From: an uncultured Eubacteriaceae bacterium
GTDB taxonomy: Bacteria; Bacillota; Clostridia; Lachnospirales; CAG-274
NCBI GenBank assembly: GCA_938042265.1
Contig: CALIRN010000321.1
Coordinates: forward strand, 1-10,491
DNA: 10,491 bases
Reading direction: 5' to 3'
In this document: positions 5,801-10,491 of the stretch, one piece after another
How positions within the stretch are numbered: the first letter of the stretch is position 1
How the letters are laid out: each line of letters begins with the position of its first letter
Made by a program: the position numbers and the translations under genes
The notes under the pieces: model-generated
Database searches by the model: none
What the model was told of the DNA's origin: nothing
The model's input: only the letters and a program-made list of their open reading frames with translations

Positions 5801-8126
5801 TGGTACGGACAGTACTTTTGAGCTTGTGGATACATTAACCTATCATTCCGGCAACGGTAACGGTTCACAATATTTACAAAGAGATATAGAGCTTCAGCCT
5901 TCTACGGTAAAGCTTTACTATGCAGCTATTAATGAGGATGGTGAATGGATTAAAGGAAACACTGTTGACGCTGAGCTTTGGTCTTATAATTATAAGGAAA
6001 CTGTGTCAACGGAATGGAATGGTGATACGCTGCAAAATATAATTACGGCGCAGCTGCCTAATGACGGCAGTCATTATATATTTGAATACACCTATGTGTC
6101 AAATTATTTACAGGATGATGCAGATTATTGGGATAAGGGCGTAGGAGCGGTAAATATAGCTGAAATCACCTCGGAAATTAATGCAAAAAGCGATGAAATT
6201 AAAAGTGAGGACAGCTGGAGTACAAGTGCTTCGGGCGGCAGTATCGGAGAAAAAGGTACCTATGTTATCTATAAAATTTCCAAGGAGCATAATAACAGAT
6301 ACCTGCAGGGCGCTAAGTTTAAGCTTTACCAATATGATAAAGCTGCCGATACTTATGTGGATTCGGAAAAGGAGCTGTATGAAACCAATGAAAACGGCTA
6401 TGCAGCGGTAAATTTCAACAGAGAAAATCTGGTGGAAAATACCCTGTACTGTCTGGTTGAGGTTGCTCCGCCCGCAGGCTATATGCTGCCTGATAATCCG
6501 GAATATCTGTATTTCTATTACAAGGATAGCAGTAAGGAATACGATGTGGACAATATGCCGGATACATTGCCTGATGGTACTGCAAACCTGATAGGTGAAA
6601 AGCCCGTAAAATATATGGAAAATGCAGAAATATCTACCACATCACTTAAGGTTGACAAGGTATGGCTTGGCATTAACGGCGTTGGGGAGCATACCCCTGA
6701 TGTGAACAGTATACAGGTTAATCTCCGCAGAAGGTATAAGCCTATAGAGATTAATCCTAATGCTGAATATGTAAGGCTGAAATATAAGGTTAACGCTAAA
6801 GAAGATTATGAGGCTGTTTTGCCTAATGGACACGAGGTCAGGTTTGATATTGAATATACCGGAAGCGATGGATATTTGAATATAACAAATCCGTCGGGAG
6901 AAAGAATTTATTATATTGCAGGAGGTATGCAAAGCGGAACTTATTCTTCCCCAAGCTTTACGGCAGATGAAGCTGTTGATGGCTTATTATTTACAATATG
7001 GTGTTCGGAAGAGTGTAAGTTTAAGGTTGTTGATGTTACTGCTGAAGATGATAAAGGTATTTTTACCGATGATCCCGACTATTTGGAAACATACACCATT
7101 ACCTCGGACAGTTGGCAAAGGGTTATAGATAATCTGCCTACAGTGGCTATGGTAAACGGTAATTATTCAGAGATAGAGTACTACGTTGCAGAGCAGCCTG
7201 TTGAGGGCTATAAAGCCTCGTATGAATATGACGGTAATCGGGTGACTATCACAAATACCATGCAGGATAAGAAGTTTATATGGATAATTAAAGTATGGCA
7301 GGGTAAGGACGGAAATTCGCTGTCTGCAATTGATGTCAGTGCAATTACCTTTGATCTTTACAGAAGGGTGTATGAAGTATTCGAGCCTGAAACAGTTAAG
7401 GTCTATTTCAATGAGCAGGAATATGAAGCTTTAGTTAAGGGTTCTGCTGTGGATCTTGTTATTTCTGCTAAATACCCTGAGTATATGGGTTCTGAATACG
7501 TTCTCTCCGTAAAAAAGGACGGCGTTGATATTGAGGATGTAGCGTGGTCCGAAGGCTACACATATACCTACAGGTTTGTTGTGGGTAATGAGCCGATTTA
7601 CTTTACGGGAAGCGTTTCAAACTGGAGTAATTTCAGTGACTTTGAGGTTGAATTTAAAGCTGTAGCAAACTCTGTCGATGGAACAGGTACTCTTATAGGT
7701 GAGGAGCTTGTAAGCAGTAATCACACTGTTACTGCGCCATGGACAGGTAAAATTGATGTTACCGATTTACCCGTATCGGGCACTGTATCGGTTACAAATG
7801 GTGACGGAACCGTAACGGAAAAGAATGTAGTATACCGCTATTTTGTAAAGGAACATTCCGTATCGGGCTTTGAGGAAAATCCTGTTTATGAAAATAACGA
7901 AATTGATATTGGCGCTGCTGCTGATACAAACGGCATTGTCGGTACGGTAAATGTTACCAATAAAAAGCTTGGCGGTGATGAGTCCGGCTATGTACTGCCT
8001 GAAACAGGCGGTACAGGCACAGTAATTTATACTATGGCGGGTATGCTTATGATAATATTTGCAGCTTGCTGTTTGTATATAAGATCTGTCAAACGAAGGG
8101 GGATAGATCAGGATTTATGTAACTGA
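2844..8126 (+). CDS. Large LPETG-anchored multidomain adhesin, likely pilus tip/accessory pilin
   Basis: 1760 residues from the ATG at 2844, 6 bases after AGGGGGG (2831-2837); the GTG at 2841 is too close to the RBS. Layout: a basic 23-residue start and membrane segment (about 24-46) ending LILPAITME; a His/Cys-rich segment (53-128) with three HxH-x3-C motifs; an acidic linker; an N-terminal beta-rich region (about 165-345); and five Ig-like adhesin modules starting near 351, 532, 657, 823 and 967, each opening with a strand such as TVTWTVKLD or KVVWIVRI. A SpaA-like Cna-B domain (1138-1230) follows, with Lys1144 and Glu1206 in LVEVAPPAGY. Two further Cna-B domains come next: Lys1272, Glu1450, Asn1471 and Lys1483, Glu1670, Asn1706 are likely isopeptide residues. 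Each is interrupted by a module of about 110 residues. The protein ends with LPETG (1718-1722), a membrane segment and a KRR tail. It is exported, anchored or polymerised by sortase, and probably binds a host or surface ligand. The ligand is unknown. Confidence 0.9.
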   Translation: MVDRLPQAKKYVKKHKMLSIWHKVVLSLAVVMVFMTAYMLILPAITMESDNACNLQEHTHIEECYELVKVLTCNLSEDEALLSDMEDIAVSGEAVEYTSAVHIHTDECYTLQKQLVCTLQEHTHNEECSKNNKENQTENQSDSNVSADSLYNGNIKPGNLGNSIVNVSVEKSADVFENTIKFASPLSDALTQSMFDKAEIRFGTTAQYNADKDTVTATLSIEFVPSKEEIQAAQKVTDGDTAYYYFEYELPEELVNVPEVDRWIENDGDEDKFIFMITKQDNGKYLLKVRFFQAYVDEQEEIVDGEIHFAAEIGSEAFNEQGGITIPGEGQTWLDVPADQIVYPDNANTKYDITTKKTAGSYSLANNTITYTVDISSQKGTPDPINIEDKMSIGSSAVTGVQCDSVQVNKVEHIVTVGQYGSSETTNVIASEEKNPEDVFNADDNTLSMDLPALVGKVQDEDDQNKYTYYSYSITYTYKLDIPKNEDGTEQSVNTNISNKVNTIAVADNTNLTVKAEDSQSVYVNNSLPSPLVKDGQKTGDNTVTWTVKLDGTKTSLAGGVLEDIMLSEAVDESDITVTPDDGNYEIITDNEGRKSIKFIEDSETLYTITYNSHMTDWSYTSGIINKATFGKYSAEVRIWANTNYLYKSFNNVQDLGDGIKKVTWDVKMTVPENGIPAGTVTDTIYDADKGHYFSHDDAVAIVNTVNLLKAGNEALAAKLDGLTFYVGSTAYSDDEIENLGEDIKFTKFLYRFNDTVCREECHEISYSYTTTVDTTVYGNSYTYRNNINAVGNIADAYYPFTKGVIKTDGIGNVGNSAATSTDGKVVWIVRINLDEDAAPVEVTDTLPSQVTIDSLEMSYDNRNYTTIADSIGTDYTNTGTETVVEGNAVTTIIANANKGTLYLRYTCQLTEDCMPEKGQISSTPVVLENNASVKVNGIAFDTAEQTQEVTVDRSSEATKQIIKGVNWNPNKLNYSLKINPEGKKYGTDSTFELVDTLTYHSGNGNGSQYLQRDIELQPSTVKLYYAAINEDGEWIKGNTVDAELWSYNYKETVSTEWNGDTLQNIITAQLPNDGSHYIFEYTYVSNYLQDDADYWDKGVGAVNIAEITSEINAKSDEIKSEDSWSTSASGGSIGEKGTYVIYKISKEHNNRYLQGAKFKLYQYDKAADTYVDSEKELYETNENGYAAVNFNRENLVENTLYCLVEVAPPAGYMLPDNPEYLYFYYKDSSKEYDVDNMPDTLPDGTANLIGEKPVKYMENAEISTTSLKVDKVWLGINGVGEHTPDVNSIQVNLRRRYKPIEINPNAEYVRLKYKVNAKEDYEAVLPNGHEVRFDIEYTGSDGYLNITNPSGERIYYIAGGMQSGTYSSPSFTADEAVDGLLFTIWCSEECKFKVVDVTAEDDKGIFTDDPDYLETYTITSDSWQRVIDNLPTVAMVNGNYSEIEYYVAEQPVEGYKASYEYDGNRVTITNTMQDKKFIWIIKVWQGKDGNSLSAIDVSAITFDLYRRVYEVFEPETVKVYFNEQEYEALVKGSAVDLVISAKYPEYMGSEYVLSVKKDGVDIEDVAWSEGYTYTYRFVVGNEPIYFTGSVSNWSNFSDFEVEFKAVANSVDGTGTLIGEELVSSNHTVTAPWTGKIDVTDLPVSGTVSVTNGDGTVTEKNVVYRYFVKEHSVSGFEENPVYENNEIDIGAAADTNGIVGTVNVTNKKLGGDESGYVLPETGGTGTVIYTMAGMLMIIFAACCLYIRSVKRRGIDQDLCN
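3009..3227 (+). repeat. 27-bp near-identical repeat encoding the QEHTHxEEC motif
   Basis: The 27 bases 3009-3035 and 3201-3227 differ at one position (T versus A in CATATTGAG/CATAATGAG). They encode QEHTHIEEC and QEHTHNEEC. A diverged third copy (HIHTDEC, about 3147-3167) lies between them. The near identity at DNA level suggests recent internal duplication. Confidence 0.85.
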
Positions 8127-8169
8127 CGTTGAAGCATTTGTTAAATTTAAAATGAAAGGGAGCGATATT

Positions 8170-9684
8170 ATGAAAAATTTAAGAAAAATGCTTAGTATGC
8201 TTTTAGCTGTAATTATGGTGCTTGGTATGAGCGTTACGGCAATGGCGGATGAAACATACACAATTACTATCGAAAATGCGGTTAATGGTCATACTTATGA
8301 GGCTTATCAGATTTTAACCGGCAAGATCGATACAGTCACTACAAACGGAGAAGAAGAAAAGGTGCTGATAGATCCAATAAGCTATGGCACAGGTGTAAAT
8401 GCTTCTGATGAATGGGGTACGGCAAGCGAATTAGCTGAGAAGCTTGAAAATGGTACTATATCTGCAACCGAGTTTGCAACACAGGCTGCTAATAATTTAA
8501 CAGAAACAAAGGATGATGCTGAGGCAGCAAAAAACGAGGCTGTAATTACAGTATCCTCTCAGGGTTACTATTTAATTAAGGATAAAGACCTTGCAACAGG
8601 CGATGTTTATATTCTTAGTGTAGTTAATGCAAATACAACTGTTAAGACAAAAACAGAAAAGGCACCTAAGTTTGAAAAGAAGGTTAACGATATCAACGAT
8701 TCAACAGCAGAAGAAGAATCTTTAAAGGATTCTGCTGACCATGATATCGGAGATAATGTAACCTTCACACTTACAGCTACTCTTCCTGAGGATTATGCTG
8801 ATTACGAAAAGTATACACTTGTTTTCCATGATGAATTATCAACAGGTCTTACCTTTAATAATGATGTAAGTGTAAAGATAGGCGGAACTGAAACAACAAT
8901 TAATGCTGAAACAATTAACAACAATTTGACAGATGACTGCTCATTTGATGTAAAAATTGAAGATCTTAAAACTGCAGCAAGCGGTTTAGCAGCAGGAGAT
9001 ACTATTGTTGTAACCTACACAGCTGAGCTTAATGAAGATGCAGTTATTGGCTCAACAGGTAACCCTAACACTGCATGTCTTGAATACTCAAATAACCCTA
9101 AGTACAAGGTAGATGGTACAGGTGATGGTGATGATACAACAGATAAAACTGTAAAAGATACAGTTGTAGTGTTTACATATGAGTTTGATGTTAACAAGGT
9201 TGATCAGAATCAAAATGCTCTTCATGGCGCAGGCTTTACACTTTACAAGTATAATGGTACAGATTACGTTGCAGTAGACCAAGAAAAAGTGCTTAAAAAT
9301 TCATCAAAATTTGAATTTAAGGGACTTGATGATGGTAAATATAAGCTTGTTGAGTCAACAACACCTGCCGGTTATAACACGGCAGAGGATATTTACTTTA
9401 CTGTTGTTGCTGAACATAGCCTTGATTCGGATAATCCTACACTTACCAGTCTGACTGTTACAAGAACAAATGCAGATGGTACTGAATTTGTTGAAGACAC
9501 TGACTCAATTACCGTATCAAGTGAAGCAAGTAAAATAATTAGTACAACAGTTGTAAATAATAAGGGCGCTGTACTTCCTGAAACAGGTGGTATGGGTACA
9601 AGAGTTATCTACTTATTTGGCGGTGCGCTTGTTATTATTGCATCCGTACTTCTTATCACAAAAAGGCGTATGAACAGCAACTGA
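8170..9684 (+). CDS. Major pilin (shaft subunit), LPETG-type with Cna-B domain
   Basis: 504 residues from the ATG at 8170; AAAGGGAG (8155-8162) sits 7 bases upstream, so the ATG at 8152 is not used. A classical signal peptide ends at AMA|DE (about residue 26). The mature protein begins with a pilin D1-like domain, TITIENAVNGHTYEAYQIL, and the following strand pattern. Residues 164-172 read KAPKFEKKV, where a lysine (167 or 170/171) is the best candidate for the inter-subunit linkage. A middle D2-like domain follows (about 173-330). A Cna-B/SpaA domain (338-465) carries Lys343, the E-box KLVESTTPAGY with Glu395, and Asn463 near the end, the pattern of an intramolecular isopeptide. LPETG (469-473), a membrane segment and KRRMNSN close the protein. 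The gap to the adhesin gene is 43 bases with no terminator. The size, domain order and adjacent class C sortase support a shaft role. Confidence 0.93.
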   Translation: MKNLRKMLSMLLAVIMVLGMSVTAMADETYTITIENAVNGHTYEAYQILTGKIDTVTTNGEEEKVLIDPISYGTGVNASDEWGTASELAEKLENGTISATEFATQAANNLTETKDDAEAAKNEAVITVSSQGYYLIKDKDLATGDVYILSVVNANTTVKTKTEKAPKFEKKVNDINDSTAEEESLKDSADHDIGDNVTFTLTATLPEDYADYEKYTLVFHDELSTGLTFNNDVSVKIGGTETTINAETINNNLTDDCSFDVKIEDLKTAASGLAAGDTIVVTYTAELNEDAVIGSTGNPNTACLEYSNNPKYKVDGTGDGDDTTDKTVKDTVVVFTYEFDVNKVDQNQNALHGAGFTLYKYNGTDYVAVDQEKVLKNSSKFEFKGLDDGKYKLVESTTPAGYNTAEDIYFTVVAEHSLDSDNPTLTSLTVTRTNADGTEFVEDTDSITVSSEASKIISTTVVNNKGAVLPETGGMGTRVIYLFGGALVIIASVLLITKRRMNSN

Positions 9685-9718
9685 TAATTGGGGTTACACT
9701 ATAAAAAATAATATTTAT

Positions 9719-9742
9719 CCCGCCCCCTTACATGGGGGTGGG
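9719..9742 (+). terminator. GC-rich hairpin between major pilin and sortase genes
   Basis: CCCGCCCCC (9719-9727) pairs with GGGGGTGGG (9734-9742), 9 bp with one G-U, around the loop TTACAT. It follows the pilin stop by 34 bases. No T tract follows (AACTTAAAA), so it is likelier to be a 3' stabiliser or partial attenuator than a full terminator. It would favour much pilin and little sortase. Confidence 0.6.
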
Positions 9743-9776
9743 AACTTAAAATACTTACAACGGTGAGGAAAGCTTT

Positions 9777-10491
9777 ATGAAAAATCGAATAATAACAATT
9801 GTGCTGTTTCTGATGTTGTTCGTAGGTCTTTCCTTGCTGCTGTATCCTACAGTCAGTGACTATTGGAATTCCTTCCACCAGACACGGGCAATAGCAAGCT
9901 ATGTGGAGCAGGTTGCCGACCTTAATCAGGAGGAATACGCCAATATGATTAAGCAGGCGCAGGAGTATAACAAAAAACTTTTATCAAAGCCCTTCCGCTG
10001 GAAAATGACGGAGGAGGAAAAGGCGGAATACAACAGCATACTTAACGTATCGGGTACAGGTATCATCGGCTATATTGAAATACCTGAAATTAATGTATCA
10101 CTGCCAATTTATCACGGAACCGATGATGGCGTTTTACAGGTGGCTATCGGTCATCTTGAAGGCTCCTCATTTCCCATAGGCGGTGTCGATACACATGCGG
10201 TTGTTTCAGGTCACAGAGGTCTGCCGTCTGCAAAGCTGTTTACCAACCTTGATAAGCTTGCAGAGGGTGATAAATTTATAATAAGGGTGCTTGATGAGAT
10301 TTATACCTATGAGGTTGACAGAATTTTAATTGTGGAGCCTGAGGATTTATCGGGTTTGTCAATAGATACGGGTATGGATTACTGTACTCTTATTACCTGT
10401 ACACCCTATGCAGTCAACACTCACAGGCTTCTTGTAAGAGGTCACAGGGTGGAAAATGACAAGGAGGCAAGGGAGATTAAGGTTACTGCCG
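9777..10491 (+). CDS. Class C (pilin-polymerising) sortase, 3' end outside window
   Basis: 238 codons are present, open at the right edge. The start is the ATG at 9777 behind GTGAGGAAA (9763-9771). A membrane segment (about 4-24) anchors the N-terminus. The catalytic set is complete: His146 in VVSGHRGLPSA, Cys208 in TLITCTPYAVNTH and Arg217 in HRLLVRGHR. GYIEIPEINVSLPIYHGT (98-115) is the usual sortase core start. The enzyme cleaves LPET|G of the two upstream proteins and joins the acyl chain to a pilin lysine. Class C enzymes normally have a lid with DP(F/W/Y) before the core; here the equivalent region reads LLSKPFRWKMTEEE, so the lid Asp is replaced by Lys. Class C membership rests on the long pre-core helix region and the pilin neighbours. 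The tail and any C-terminal membrane segment are not seen. Confidence 0.92.
   Translation, partial: MKNRIITIVLFLMLFVGLSLLLYPTVSDYWNSFHQTRAIASYVEQVADLNQEEYANMIKQAQEYNKKLLSKPFRWKMTEEEKAEYNSILNVSGTGIIGYIEIPEINVSLPIYHGTDDGVLQVAIGHLEGSSFPIGGVDTHAVVSGHRGLPSAKLFTNLDKLAEGDKFIIRVLDEIYTYEVDRILIVEPEDLSGLSIDTGMDYCTLITCTPYAVNTHRLLVRGHRVENDKEAREIKVTA

Noticed and set aside
8152..8169. ATG at 8152 as the pilin start
   Set aside because: The RBS AAAGGGAG lies downstream of it and serves the ATG at 8170, which also gives a normal signal peptide.
50..10491. Second copy of the rpsI tail as a distal att site inside the window
   Set aside because: I scanned by eye for CTCAAAGAGATAA and close variants and found none; if it exists it is outside the window.

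Overview
The window looks like a low-to-mid GC Gram-positive genome of the class Clostridia, probably a gut anaerobe. The evidence is the LPETG sorting signals, a class C sortase, AGGGG-type ribosome binding sites, and short U-tracted terminators. Taxonomy is inferred from gene content and style only.

Left part (1-1600) is a decayed accessory region. It opens with the last codons of rpsI (ribosomal protein S9) and its terminator. Directly behind come four TGTGA motifs at an exact 10-bp period, then the C-terminal end of a tyrosine integrase on the minus strand and a broken DUF1492-type phage/ICE regulator on the plus strand. Further on are an intact 48-residue minus-strand gene with its own RBS and hairpin, an unrecognised coding fragment, and a fragment of an IS3-family transposase. 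The simplest reading is the scar of an integrative element that used the rpsI 3' end as its attachment site and later collapsed.

Middle (1600-1820) is the control region of the downstream operon. It holds two adjacent perfect 16-bp palindromes, a possible sigma-A promoter, four TGTTAAA motifs and a structured leader.

Right part (1819-10491) is a sortase-assembled pilus locus, all on the plus strand. In order: a small coiled-coil protein of unknown role, a dedicated type I signal peptidase, a 1760-residue multidomain LPETG adhesin (likely pilus tip or accessory pilin), a 504-residue LPETG major pilin, and a class C sortase that runs off the right edge. The signal peptidase would process the exported pilins. 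The sortase would cleave LPET|G and link pilins through a lysine of the shaft subunit. The large adhesin would sit at the tip or side. Hairpins in three of the four intergenic gaps (after the coiled-coil gene, after the signal peptidase gene and after the major pilin gene) may set the protein ratios.

The points most worth a second look are: the His/Cys motif repeats just after the membrane segment of the adhesin; two Cna-B domains of that adhesin each split at the same place by an extra module of about 110 residues; the twin palindromes upstream of the operon; the sortase lid region with KPF in place of DPF; and the integration scar at rpsI.
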